64,000 nucleotides of DNA from Bog-756 sp963830165 (GCA_963830165.1 CAWHKZ010000011.1:872639-936638); one strand, 5' to 3'; numbered from the stretch's first letter, positions 40,371 to 49,283 are shown. Notes: generated from the sequence alone by a model not told the origin. Made by a program: numbers and translations.

Positions 40371-40907
40371 TCAGACCGAGTCGGGGCGTTCCAGCATCCA
40401 CCGGGTGGTGGTCTGGTGGAAGTTGATGGAGCCCGGCGTCGCCTCGTGCGTGAAGAGATAGTGGAAGCCGGCACGCTGCAGCGTCCTGTTGGGGGCGGTG
40501 TTGAACGCGTTCGGCTCGGAGAACAGGCGCTCGAGCCGGAGGACACGGAAGTAGTGGCGAGCCGACTCCCTCACGAATCGAGCCCCGAACCCCCTGCCCC
40601 GCAGCTCCGGGCTCACGAGGTGGAGGTGCATGAACGCCTGGTCCCCGAACGTGATCCTGTCCGCAGAGCTGAAGCCCACCGGTTGGCCGTCGAGTTCCCA
40701 GATCAGCGACATGCCTTCTCGATCTTCGATCGGGAGGGCGTAGTCCGCCACGTAGGCGGAGCGCCAGGCCTCCCTGGTCTGCAGCGCGGCCCGGTCGACA
40801 CCCAGCGTCAGGAGATGCTCGTCCGACGACTCGTGGAAGTAGTCGATCCGCATCCCGACCTCGGCAAGCTCCATCTCCCTCACGACGAGACGTGGAGGCG
40901 TCGGCAT
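40371..40907 (-). CDS. GNAT-family N-acetyltransferase
   Basis: 178 residues. Acetyl-CoA binding signature LRGRGFGARFVRESARHY in the centre, followed by RLFSEPNAFNTAPNRTLQRAGF, which resembles RimJ/RimL-type acetyltransferases acting on protein or amine substrates. Convergent with arsR (40 bp between stops) and apparently monocistronic. Whether it acts on an arsenical (ArsN-like) is unknown; ArsN is usually different in sequence. Confidence 0.85.
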   Translation of the reverse strand: MPTPPRLVVREMELAEVGMRIDYFHESSDEHLLTLGVDRAALQTREAWRSAYVADYALPIEDREGMSLIWELDGQPVGFSSADRITFGDQAFMHLHLVSPELRGRGFGARFVRESARHYFRVLRLERLFSEPNAFNTAPNRTLQRAGFHYLFTHEATPGSINFHQTTTRWMLERPDSV

Positions 40908-41056
40908 CGACCCTCACGGTATCGCCCGGGAGTCCGGCGATGACGACGTGATCCCCACCTCGATGATGCTGCGGTGGATCCGGCGCCCGATCCGATCCGG
41001 ACCGGCGCCGGCCGTTGCCGCCCGACCGTGTGGCGGTGCGCCCGATGGCCCGTCGT

Positions 41057-41920
41057 TCAGTTCGTGCGTCCGCCGGTCTGCCCCTGGCGCAGCGAGTCGA
41101 TGACCTGATCCAGCGTGCTCTGCGTCGGTGCCGCTCCCTCGTCGCGGTCGAGGGCGCCGTAGACCTCCGAGGCGGCCCGATGGAAGCCGTCCGGTAGGTC
41201 GGCCTCGCGGAAGGTCCGGGCGATCTCCTCCATCTCCGGGCGCCAGCGCCACCCCTTGGTGACGCCCTGCAGGGCGGCGGCCAGGGAGCGGTCGCCCAGT
41301 TCGGGCAGGGAGCCCTCCCATTCGGCGAGCAGCGCGTCGGTCTCCCCGAGCGTCTCGGCGAGAGCCCGGATGTCGAGCAGGAGGGCGGTGGTCCCCTTGG
41401 TCCACGCGGCGAAGCACATCTTGAGCGCTGACGCCGCGGTCGGGTCGTCGGAGAGCACGCGGGCATCCACTGCGGTCCCGGAGAACAGCTGGGCGATCCT
41501 GGGGCCGTCGGGTCCCGACAGGTAGAGCCGGGTGCCGGGCGAGCGGGCACTGGGTGGGCCGCCGATGATCCCGCCGTCCAGATAGGTGCCGCCGCCCACC
41601 TCGACCAGAGCCGCCACCTCGCGTGCCGTCGCCGGAGCGATGGCGTTGGCGTCGAGGTAGACGCCCCGGAAGCCCGACACCTGCCGCGCCACGTCACGCG
41701 CGGCATCGGGCGGACAGATGGAGATGATGAGCTCACATCCGTCCCGCACGGCCTCCACCGAGCCCACGTCGGTGAGCCCGGCGGCCGACGCCCGGCGGGC
41801 CGACGCCGGGCTCCGGCCGGCCGAGGCCCACCACACGGCGTGTTCGGCGGCGAGGACGGCACCGACGGCGGCGCCCATCTCGCCGGGATGGAGGACACCG
41901 ATCGATCCGAACTGCGGCAT
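41057..41920 (-). CDS. 6PGDH/3-HIBDH-like NAD(P)-binding protein with DUF1932 domain
   Basis: 287 residues. N-terminal Rossmann domain (FGSIGVLHPGEMGAAVGAVL), ICPP loop after the fourth strand, YLDANAIAPATAREVA, then a helical C-terminal DUF1932 domain (SALKMCFAAWTKGTTALLLDIRALAETLG). It likely oxidises a beta-hydroxy acid. ATG at 41920 is chosen because AGGAGG lies 5 bp upstream; the GTG two codons earlier would overlap that RBS. Monocistronic on present evidence. Confidence 0.88.
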   Translation of the reverse strand: MPQFGSIGVLHPGEMGAAVGAVLAAEHAVWWASAGRSPASARRASAAGLTDVGSVEAVRDGCELIISICPPDAARDVARQVSGFRGVYLDANAIAPATAREVAALVEVGGGTYLDGGIIGGPPSARSPGTRLYLSGPDGPRIAQLFSGTAVDARVLSDDPTAASALKMCFAAWTKGTTALLLDIRALAETLGETDALLAEWEGSLPELGDRSLAAALQGVTKGWRWRPEMEEIARTFREADLPDGFHRAASEVYGALDRDEGAAPTQSTLDQVIDSLRQGQTGGRTN

Positions 41921-42030
41921 GCCCACCTCCTGGGATCTACGGCCACGACACCCGAGCGGCAGATTCCGGACGGTGCCCCTCCCGGAGCCTACGGTGCGTC
42001 CGGCCGACAGGCTCTCGCGGCACCACGGTC

Positions 42031-42198
42031 GACGAGCCTGATCCCCGGTACCTGGGCCCGCCGGGACGGTCGCCGCAGCAGTTCGACCAGGACGGCCTGC
42101 CCGCAGCCGGGGAGTGGCGTCACGGGGTCGTCGACGTCGATCGGTTCAGCCGCCCGCATCGCGGCGAGGTGGCGCTACCCACCGCCGAGGACGGATGA
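42031..42198 (+). pseudogene. possible 3' remnant of a gene
   Basis: An open frame of 55 codons, starting about DEPDPRYLGPPGRSPQQ and ending at TGA 42196-42198, has a third-position G/C share near 87% by my count and protein-like composition, but no start codon in frame and no upstream continuation. It overlaps the 3' end of the convergent sigma-factor gene. It may be a gene fragment or chance; no family recognised. Confidence 0.2.
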
Positions 42199-43069
42199 CG
42201 CGACCCTACGGACGCGGTCGGCATCGGCGATGATGTCGAGCTCTACGACCCGGTCGTCGACGACGGTGAAGGCCATGACGACGTGCGGCTGCCCGCCCAG
42301 CGTGACGACGGCGCCCGCCGCCCCGTTGACCAACGCAGGGTGGATCAGAGCTGCCGGATCGGCACCGAGACGGGCCTGCCGGGCGACGGCCGACGCGCCC
42401 CGGACGATCGTGGACGCGGCAGGGCGGCCCGGGCCGAAGTCGACCCGCAGGACGACGTCGGGGTGGAGCAGGGCGACCAGGGCGTCGAAGTCACCACCTC
42501 GGGCGGCCAGGAAGAAGGCGTCGACCACCGCACGTTGACGAGCGAGGTCGGGATCGGGGACCTCGGCGTCCCTGACCCGGGACCGTGCCCTGCTCGCCAG
42601 CTTCCTGGTCGCGACCGGGGACCGGTCCACCAGGGGGGCGATCTCCTCGAACGGCAGCCCGAACATGTCGTGGAGCACGAAGGCCAGGCGCTCGGTGGGA
42701 GGCAGGGCGTCGAGCACGACCTGGAGCGCCAGGCCGACCGAGTCGGCGAGTAGCGCCTCCTCCTCCGGCGGGTGTCCCCCCGCCGGGCTGACGACCGGAT
42801 CGGGCAGCTGCGCCTCCAGCGACTCCTCGTTCCGGACCTTCGCGCGACCGGAGCATGTTGAGGCAGACGCGCGCGACGATCGTCGTCAACCAGCCGCCGA
42901 GGTTCTCGACCTCGCTCGTCCCGGCCCGGCTGGCCCGGAGCCACGTGTCCTGGACGGCGTCGTCGGCGTCGGACAGCGAACCCAGCATCCGGTAGGCGAC
43001 GGCCCGCAGGTGGGCCCTGAGCTCCTCGAACTGCTCCGCAAGCCGGTCGTCGTCGTCCATCGGATACAT
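42175..43069 (-). pseudogene. ECF41-like sigma factor with C-terminal SnoaL-like domain, broken by one frameshift
   Basis: Region 2 is intact from ATG 43069: AEQFEELRAHLRAVAYRMLGSLSDADDAVQDTWLRA ... TTIVARVCLNMLRS. Just after this (about 42838-42848) the frame shifts by one base. Region 4 and the rest continue in another frame: LPPTERLAFVLHDMFGLPFEEIAPLVDRSPVATRKLASRARSRV, then a SnoaL-like domain ending NGAAGAVVTLGGQPHVVMAF ... DADRVRRV. Removing one base restores a normal-length ECF41 (SigJ-like) protein of about 297 residues. Could be real inactivation, sequencing error or phase variation. Its divergent neighbour is the usual ECF41 partner. Confidence 0.8.
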
Positions 43070-43094
43070 CCTCGCCGATAGGTGTCACCACGAT

Positions 43095-43121
43095 GTCCCC
43101 ACAGCCACCGCCGATGTGACC
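43095..43121 (-). promoter_or_regulatory. weak ECF41-like autopromoter
   Basis: On the minus strand GGTCACA (43121-43115) is followed after 16 nt by GGAC (43098-43095), 26 bp before the sigma-factor ATG. The -35 equals that of the divergent gene, but the -10 departs from the CGTC consensus of ECF41 promoters. Confidence 0.35.
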
Positions 43122-43253
43122 ACGACGGGCGGGACCACCCACGCTCCCGCCTCCGTGGGTGCTGCCCGCCGGCTCCCCACGTCCGCTGAGCGGGCATCTC
43201 CCACCGTCCCGAGGCTCCCAACCGCTCTGTACGACGACGCATCCGGGCGCGGC

Positions 43254-43280
43254 GGTCACACTTCCCGGGTGCCAGGAGTC
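43254..43280 (+). promoter_or_regulatory. ECF41-type promoter upstream of CxxC partner gene
   Basis: GGTCACA (43254-43260), exactly 16 nt, then AGTC (43277-43280). The published ECF41 target motif is TGTCACA-N16-CGTC; this differs by one base in each box. It lies 47 bp upstream of the ATG at 43327. Confidence 0.65.
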
Positions 43281-43326
43281 ATGGAGGGTGACGCGTTCGA
43301 TCCGTCCACGTCGACAAGGAGCCGCA

Positions 43327-43809
43327 ATGCATTCACGAATTCCCAATCCCGCTCTCAGCGTGCCCGGCGTCCTCGACGCCCTCCAGACCCTGTCGAAGGC
43401 GGCCTACGACGCGGCCGACCAGGCCGGTCTGCCGCACGCGACGCTGGAGCTGGTGAACCTGCGCGCCAGCCAGATCAACGGCTGTGCCGTCTGCCTCGAC
43501 ATGCACTCCCGCGGAGCGAAGCAGGCCGGTGAGACCGACGAGCGCCTCTCCACCCTGGCCGCATGGCGCGACACGCCCTACTTCAGCGACGCCGAACGGG
43601 CTGCCCTGGCCCTGACCGAGGCGGGTACCCGACTGGCCGACCAGAGCGAGCCCGTTCCCGACGCCCTGTTCGCCGAGGCCGCCGGGCACTTCGGCGAGCG
43701 GGCCCTGGCCGCGCTGGTGGTGTGCATCGCGGCCATCAACACGTGGAACCGGCTCAACGTCATCAGCGGGCAGCAGGCCGGCGAGTGGACGGCGCAGCGG
43801 GCGGGCTGA
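43327..43809 (+). CDS. carboxymuconolactone decarboxylase/AhpD-like protein with CxxC
   Basis: 160 residues. CAVCLDMH (Cys53, Cys56, His60) is the AhpD-type redox motif in the conserved ASQINGCAVCLDMHSRGAK helix pair. The family includes alkylhydroperoxidase-like and decarboxylase-like members; the CxxC argues for a peroxidase-like or redox role. RBS AAGGAG. It is the typical conserved neighbour (the COE class: carboxymuconolactone decarboxylase, oxidoreductase or epimerase) of ECF41 sigma factors and is divergent from one here. Confidence 0.92.
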   Translation: MHSRIPNPALSVPGVLDALQTLSKAAYDAADQAGLPHATLELVNLRASQINGCAVCLDMHSRGAKQAGETDERLSTLAAWRDTPYFSDAERAALALTEAGTRLADQSEPVPDALFAEAAGHFGERALAALVVCIAAINTWNRLNVISGQQAGEWTAQRAG

Positions 43810-43841
43810 GCGGACACCGCCGACGCCGGTGCCTGCGATCG

Positions 43842-43856
43842 CGGGTCCCGGACCCG
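43842..43856. terminator. hairpin between convergent genes
   Basis: CGGGTC-CCG-GACCCG is a 6-bp perfect stem with a 3-nt loop in the 64-bp spacer between the CxxC protein and the convergent crotonase. There is no T-tract; terminator role inferred from position. Confidence 0.4.
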
Positions 43857-43873
43857 GCCCGTCCGACGAGCCG

Positions 43874-44644
43874 TCAGGCCTTGGGCTTGCGCAGCCGCTC
43901 GAGGCTGGCCCGCGTCGTGTCGTGCTGCCACTGGGCCAGCACCTGCCGGTCGAGCGCACGGGATCCCTCGTCGTCGACGACCGAGAGGGCGAGTCTGCGG
44001 GTCGTCGCCTTGGCCAGGGCGTAGGCGGCCGCGTCGAGGGAGGCCAGCTTGCCGGCCAGCGCGACCGCATCGTCGAGGATCCCCTCGGCGGGCACGACCC
44101 GGTGGGCCAGGCCCCGGCGGCAGGCCTCCTCGCCGTCGAGCAGCGCGGCGTCGAGCATCAGTTGTTCGGCGTCGGAACCGCAGGCGTGGCGCAGCAATTC
44201 GACCGCCACCACGGGGAACGACACGCCCACCTTCAGCTCGGTGGCCCCGATCCGGGCTCCTTCAGCGATCAGGCGCTTGTCGCAGGCGCAGGCCAGGATG
44301 CAGCCGCCGGCGATGGCCGGGCCGTTGATGGCGGCCACCGTCGGCTTGGGGAACCGGAACAGACGCACCAGCGCGGTGCCCAGTGCCTCGAGCAGCACCC
44401 CTGTCCTGTCGGCGTCGTTGTCGAGGACCTCGGCCACGTTGAGGCCGGCCGAGAAGATCGCCCCCCGGCCGGTCACCACCAGGGCACGCACGGCCTCGTC
44501 CTGCTCGCACCCGTCGACGCAGGCGGTGATCTCCTCGAGGGTCTCGACGTCGAATGCGTTCACCTTGTCGCTGGCCAGGGTGAGGACGGCGATGCCGTCG
44601 GACTGGGCGACCTCGATCCTCGTGAACTGCCCGGTTGCCGTCAT
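43874..44644 (-). CDS. crotonase-family protein lacking the first catalytic Glu
   Basis: 256 residues, crotonase fold: IFSAGLNVAEV and AINGPAIAGGCILACACD form the oxyanion hole. In enoyl-CoA hydratase the GGxxEL glutamate follows this; here it is Ile (GGCIL). The second Glu position is retained (IGATELKVGV). One-Glu crotonases are often enoyl-CoA isomerases or other thioester enzymes, so simple hydration is doubtful. Last gene of a minus-strand series that starts at 49283. Confidence 0.85.
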   Translation of the reverse strand: MTATGQFTRIEVAQSDGIAVLTLASDKVNAFDVETLEEITACVDGCEQDEAVRALVVTGRGAIFSAGLNVAEVLDNDADRTGVLLEALGTALVRLFRFPKPTVAAINGPAIAGGCILACACDKRLIAEGARIGATELKVGVSFPVVAVELLRHACGSDAEQLMLDAALLDGEEACRRGLAHRVVPAEGILDDAVALAGKLASLDAAAYALAKATTRRLALSVVDDEGSRALDRQVLAQWQHDTTRASLERLRKPKA

Positions 44645-44809
44645 GGTGGTCCCTCCGTCATCGGTCGGTGTGCGCTGCCGTCCGGACGGGCCCCGGGGTG
44701 GGGGATCCGGCGGCGGCGTGCCGGAGCGTCAAGCTACCCGACATCCGGCGGAGTCCCGTGCGGACACCTCGAGGTCGGCGGTGACGAGCCGGTCGGCGGG
44801 GCGCCGGCC

Positions 44810-45277
44810 TCACGGGGCGTCGGGCGGGCCGCGGTGCGGGTGGGGGAGGAATTCCAGGAGGTTGCCGTCCGGATCCCGGACGTAGACGCTCGATCCCGTG
44901 GTGCGGCGTCCGGCCTCGCCCTCGACGGGTCCCCCGACGCGCTCCACCCCCGCATCGTCGAGCAGCGTCCGCAGTGCCTCGGTCGATCCCTCCCAGACCA
45001 AGCAGATGTCACCACGGGGAGGCCTGGCCGCCGGCGTCCGGAGTTTGAAGCCGACGAGCATCAACTCGGGCCGGTGGAAGTTGACCACCTGGGGGCCGAG
45101 GTGGACCTGGACCAGCAGGGGGGCCTCGGTGACCACCAGCCCGAGCGCCCGGTAGAAGGCGACCATGGCCGGGGGGTCGTCGAGGGGGAGGGCGATGTGG
45201 TCCGGTCCGCCGGCGACGTCGTCCGACTCGGGCGGCACCGGCGAACCGGTGGGGCGTGCAGCTGACTCGTCGTCCAT
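44810..45277 (-). CDS. VOC-family protein
   Basis: 155 residues: PDHIALPLDDPPAMVAFYRALGLVV at the first module and VYVRDPDGNLLEFLPHP at the end, the standard glyoxalase/bleomycin-resistance/dioxygenase fold. His in PDHIAL, His in VNFHRPE and Glu in LLEFL are possible metal ligands. Located between two crotonase genes on the same strand (149 and 165 bp gaps). Reaction unknown; a lyase or epimerase step in the same pathway is possible. Confidence 0.85.
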   Translation of the reverse strand: MDDESAARPTGSPVPPESDDVAGGPDHIALPLDDPPAMVAFYRALGLVVTEAPLLVQVHLGPQVVNFHRPELMLVGFKLRTPAARPPRGDICLVWEGSTEALRTLLDDAGVERVGGPVEGEAGRRTTGSSVYVRDPDGNLLEFLPHPHRGPPDAP

Positions 45278-45426
45278 GGGATCCCCCCGTCTCGGTCACT
45301 TGGCCGGTCGTCGCCGGGTGGTCCCGGAGATGCGTGGTGCCCGGGTACCTGGTCCTCGGTGCCCTCGGCGGCAGCGAACCCGTCGTCGTGGCAGCCGGTC
45401 ACCGGCCCACCGGCTCCCGGTGTGGG

Positions 45427-46356
45427 TCAGCCGCCGGCGACCGGTCCCTCCACCTGGTCCTTCACGGACAGCAGCACCGGCGGCGCCACCCGCCAGCTCG
45501 GGACACCGTCCTGCTCCTCGGCCACCGGGTACTTGGACTCGTGGATCTCGGCCCAGTGCGAGTGGTTGAGCTGGTGCAGGGTGAAGCAGGCCTGCAGTGC
45601 GTTGTAGAAGCCCATGTTGTCCACCGTCTGGTTGACCGACTCCTTGATCAGCAGGGCCGACATGGTGGGCAGCTGGGCGATCCGCCGGGCGTAGGCCAGC
45701 GTGCGCTCGGGCAGGTCGTCCACCGGGAAGACCTTGCTCACCATGCCGAGGCGGTGCGCCTCGTGGACGTCGATCGCGTCACCGGTGAGCATGAGCTCCT
45801 TGGTGCGGCGGGGTCCGAACTCCCACGGATGGCCGAAGTACTCGACACCGCACATGCCGAGGCGCGTGCCCACGACGTCGGCGAAGTACACGTCGTCGGC
45901 GGCGACGATGAGGTCGCAGGCCCACATCAGCATGAGCCCGGCGGCGTACACCGTCCCCTGCACCTGGGCCACGGTGATCTTGCGGAGGTTGCGCCAGCGC
46001 AGCGTGTTCTGGAAGTAGTAGTGCCACTCCTGGAGCATCCGGCTCTCGGCGCCCTCGCGGGTGGCGCCGTTCACGGTCATCGAGGGGTGCTGGTCGGGAC
46101 CGGGGGCCCGCTCGGCCTGCGACTCCTTCGACCCCATGTCGTGGCCGGAGGAGAAGAGCGGCCCCACGCCCCCGAGGATGACCACCCGGACCCTGTCGTC
46201 CTGCTCGGCGCGGTGGAACGCCTCGTCGAGCTCGACGAGGAGCCCCCGGTTCTGCGCGTTGCGGGTCCTCGGACGGTTCAGCAGGATCCGCACGATGGCG
46301 CCGTCGTCCAGCTCCTCGTAGGTGGTGTACTTGCCGTTCTCTGAGGTGTCGGGCAT
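45427..46356 (-). CDS. crotonase-family protein lacking both hydratase glutamates
   Basis: 309 residues, longer than typical (about 260) by an insert around residues 75-110 (GSKESQAERAPGPDQHP ...). Oxyanion residues in LFSSGHDMGS and GTVYAAGLMLMWACD are present, but positions of both hydratase glutamates are not Glu (GLMLM and FADVVGTRLGM). It therefore probably does another crotonase reaction (hydrolase, lyase, decarboxylase or dehalogenase type). ATG 46356 has AAGGGAG upstream. It follows an acyl-CoA synthetase by 103 bp on the same strand. Confidence 0.85.
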   Translation of the reverse strand: MPDTSENGKYTTYEELDDGAIVRILLNRPRTRNAQNRGLLVELDEAFHRAEQDDRVRVVILGGVGPLFSSGHDMGSKESQAERAPGPDQHPSMTVNGATREGAESRMLQEWHYYFQNTLRWRNLRKITVAQVQGTVYAAGLMLMWACDLIVAADDVYFADVVGTRLGMCGVEYFGHPWEFGPRRTKELMLTGDAIDVHEAHRLGMVSKVFPVDDLPERTLAYARRIAQLPTMSALLIKESVNQTVDNMGFYNALQACFTLHQLNHSHWAEIHESKYPVAEEQDGVPSWRVAPPVLLSVKDQVEGPVAGG

Positions 46357-46459
46357 GCCCGGATCACTCCCTTTCTGGATGCTCGCCGATCGATCCCACC
46401 GCGTCGTGACCTCGGCCCTGCCGGGTCCGCGTGCCGGCCTGCCGGCCGGACGGACCACG

Positions 46460-47968
46460 CTATACCGGAGGGCTTCCGCCGTCCCCGGAGCCCTCGCGCT
46501 CGGCCACCAGTGCGGCGCGGTTGAACTTCGTGGCCTCGGTGCGGGGGATCGAGTCGACGAACTCCACCGACTTCGGGGCCTTGTAGGGAGCGAGCCGCTC
46601 CTTGGCGTAGGCGATGACCGATGCCGGCTCGAGCGTCGGCTCGACCGGCTGGACGATGGCGTGGACCCGACGCCCCCACTCGGGGTCGGCCAGGCCGATG
46701 ATCACCACGTCGACGATGCCGGGGTGCTCGCTCAGCGCGGCCTCCACCTCGGCCGGGTAGACGTTGGCGGCCCCGGTGACGATCATGTCGACCCGGCGGT
46801 CGACCATGTAGAGGTACCCGTCCTCGTCCACCCAGCCCAGGTCGCCCACGGAGTGGTAGCCGTCACCGGTCTCCTCCATCGGCGCCACGTCGTCGCCGAC
46901 GTAGCCGGCCTGCGGTCCGGTCGGCGAGCGGAGGAAGATGCCGCCGACCTCCCGGGGCGGCAGGGTGGCACCGTCGGTACCGACGATCCGGACCTCGGTC
47001 CCGTTCATGCCCGTGCCCAGGGTTCCCGGGTGGGCCAGCCACTCGTCGCCCCGGCACACGACGAGGCCGATCTGCTCCGAGGACCCGTACGACATGTAGA
47101 ACCGCTCGGCCCCGACGAGGTCGATCCAGCGCCGGCCCAGCCACAGGGGCAGCGTCGCGGCCCCCTGCTGGACCCAGCCCAGGCTGGACAGGTCGCGGTC
47201 GTCGATGTCGGTGACCTGGGCCATCCGCTGCAGCATGGGCGTGGCCGCGATGAACCCCGTGATGCGGTGGCGCTCGACGAGGTCGAGGGCGAGCTCGGCC
47301 GTGAACCGCTCCATCAGGACGATGGGGTCGCCGTGGAGCAGGGTCCGGAAGGCCGTGAACCCGTTGGTGTGGTACATCGGCGCCGGGCACAGCACCCGCT
47401 GGTCCGGGTCCATCGGCCCGTACGAGGCGACCACGGCCGAGGTGAAGGCGGTGGTGGGATCGTAGAGGGCGGGCGCCTTCTGCATGATCACCTTCGGCGT
47501 CCCGGTCGATCCCGAGCTGCAGACGCCCCACCCGCGGGGCGGCACGGTGTCAGGCAGGGGATCGGACGACTCGCCTGCGCTCTCCTCGAAGAGGGGGAGC
47601 GCGTCCGCGTCGACGGTCAACGCGGGCCGGAGCACGGCCATCAGGCGGTCGCGCTCCCATGCCGGGAGGTCCCAGCGCATGGGGACGACCACCGCCCCGA
47701 CCTTCCAGCCGGCGAAGCCGGCGAGCAGGTGCTCGACGGAGTTCCGGAGGCAGATGGCCACTGGTTCGCCGATGCCGAGCCCGCGGGAGGCGAAGACGCG
47801 GGCGAGCTGGGTGGATCGCCGGTCGAGCTCCCGCCAGCTGACGGTGCGCTCGCCGCCGTCCTCGGCCACCAGCGTCACCGCCGTGGCGTCGCCCCGCGTC
47901 TCGGCCACCCGGGCGAGGCGGGTCCCGTAGGGGAGCGGCCCGTCCGCGTCGATCGGGTCGGCGCTCAC
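46460..47968 (-). CDS. acyl-CoA synthetase (class I adenylate-forming)
   Basis: 502 residues. Phosphate loop VCSSGSTGTPKVIM, A5 FYMSYGSSEQIGL, A7/A8 DGYHSVGDLGWVDEDGYLYMVDRRVDMIVTGAANVYPAEVE, and C-terminal PRTEATKFNRAAL with the adenylation Lys. All functional motifs are intact. GTG start at 47968. Part of the minus-strand series ACAD, synthetase, crotonase, VOC, crotonase, which together would activate and oxidise one acid. The A5 motif SYGSSEQ is atypical (usually YGxTE), suggesting an unusual substrate class. Confidence 0.92.
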   Translation of the reverse strand: MSADPIDADGPLPYGTRLARVAETRGDATAVTLVAEDGGERTVSWRELDRRSTQLARVFASRGLGIGEPVAICLRNSVEHLLAGFAGWKVGAVVVPMRWDLPAWERDRLMAVLRPALTVDADALPLFEESAGESSDPLPDTVPPRGWGVCSSGSTGTPKVIMQKAPALYDPTTAFTSAVVASYGPMDPDQRVLCPAPMYHTNGFTAFRTLLHGDPIVLMERFTAELALDLVERHRITGFIAATPMLQRMAQVTDIDDRDLSSLGWVQQGAATLPLWLGRRWIDLVGAERFYMSYGSSEQIGLVVCRGDEWLAHPGTLGTGMNGTEVRIVGTDGATLPPREVGGIFLRSPTGPQAGYVGDDVAPMEETGDGYHSVGDLGWVDEDGYLYMVDRRVDMIVTGAANVYPAEVEAALSEHPGIVDVVIIGLADPEWGRRVHAIVQPVEPTLEPASVIAYAKERLAPYKAPKSVEFVDSIPRTEATKFNRAALVAEREGSGDGGSPPV

Positions 47969-48131
47969 CCCGGGGCTCTCGGCGTTCCGGCGGCCCGGCG
48001 GCCCCGGTCGATCACGGCTGGCACGCGGTGGATGGTAGCGCGCCCGGGCCCGACGAGAACGACCCTCTGTCCGGTCGCAAACCGACCTCCCGGGACGGCG
48101 TCCGGACGGGGGGGATGGCCGGAGGGATCCG

Positions 48132-49283
48132 TCACCCCAGCTCGAGCGAGCGGCCGATGATCTCCTTCATGATCTCGGTGGTGCCCCCGTAGATCGTGGT
48201 GACCCGGGCGTCGACGAAGGCCTTGGCGATCGGGTACTCGGACATGTAGCCGTAGCCCCCGTGGAGCTGGAGGCAGCGGTCGACCACCCGGCCCTGCATC
48301 TCGGTGCACCACCACTTGGCCATGGCGGCGTCCTCGGCGGTGAGCTGGCCGGCGTTGAGCGCCTCCACGCAGCGGTCGATGAAGACCTGGCCCATCTCCA
48401 CCTCGGTGGCCACCTCCGCCAGGGTGAACCGGGTGTTCTGGAACGAGCCGACGGGCACGCCGAACGCGGTGCGCTCGCGCACGTAGGCGGTCGTCCAGTC
48501 GAGCGCCGCCCGGGCGCCGGCCAGCCCGCCGGCGGCCAACGACAGCCGCTCCTGGGGGAGGTTGGCCACCAGGTGCGCGAAGCCCCGGCCCTCGGTGCCG
48601 AGCAGGTTGGCCACGGGGATGCGGCAGTCGGTGAAGAACAGCTCGGCCGTGTCCTGGGCATGGAGCCCCAGCTTGTCGAGGTTGCGCCCGCGGGTGAACC
48701 CGGGTGCGTCCCGCTCGACCACCACCAGGCTGATGCCCTTGTGGGCGAGCGTGGGGTCGGTCTTGACCGCCACCACGACCAGGTCGGCGTTTATCCCGTT
48801 GGTGATGAACGTCTTCGATCCGTTGAGCACGAACTCGTCGCCGTCCCGGATGGCGGAGGTGGCGATGGAGGCCAGGTCGGAGCCGGTGCCGGGCTCGGTC
48901 ATGGCGATGGCCAGGATCTGGTCGCCCCGGGCGATGCCCGGCAGCCACCGGGTGCACTGTTCGGGCGTGGCGTAGTGGAGGAAGTAGGGGAGGCAGATGT
49001 CGTTGTGGAGGGCGAACCCGAGGGCGGCGCCGTTCATGCCCACCCGGTGGAGCTCCTCGGCCACGATCAGGTTGAAGCGGAAGTCGTCACTGCCCCCGCC
49101 GCCGTAGTCGGTGGGGATGGCCATGCCGAGGAAGCCGTGCTTGCCGGCCTGCTCGAAGGCCTGGCGGTCGACGATCCCGGCCTCGTCCCACGCGGCGGAC
49201 CGGGGGACCATGTCGGCCTCGACGAACCGTCGGAAGCTCGACCGGAACTCGTCGTGCTCGTCGTGGAACAGCTGGCGTCGCAT
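48132..49283 (-). CDS. acyl-CoA dehydrogenase
   Basis: 383 residues, single-gene ACAD. AIAMTEPGTGSDLAS, FVLNGSKTFITNGINADL, catalytic Glu in the LPQERLSLAAG helix (LCAD/IVD type), RERTAFGVPVGSFQNTRF, QLHGGYGYMSEYPIAKAFVDARVTTIYGGTTEIMKEII. Homotetrameric, full length. RBS AGGAGGACC before the ATG. Divergent from the HMG-CoA-synthase-like gene at 49446; a TATGCT hexamer at 49386 and TACACT on the other strand are possible -10 boxes in the 162-bp spacer. Confidence 0.93.
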   Translation of the reverse strand: MRRQLFHDEHDEFRSSFRRFVEADMVPRSAAWDEAGIVDRQAFEQAGKHGFLGMAIPTDYGGGGSDDFRFNLIVAEELHRVGMNGAALGFALHNDICLPYFLHYATPEQCTRWLPGIARGDQILAIAMTEPGTGSDLASIATSAIRDGDEFVLNGSKTFITNGINADLVVVAVKTDPTLAHKGISLVVVERDAPGFTRGRNLDKLGLHAQDTAELFFTDCRIPVANLLGTEGRGFAHLVANLPQERLSLAAGGLAGARAALDWTTAYVRERTAFGVPVGSFQNTRFTLAEVATEVEMGQVFIDRCVEALNAGQLTAEDAAMAKWWCTEMQGRVVDRCLQLHGGYGYMSEYPIAKAFVDARVTTIYGGTTEIMKEIIGRSLELG

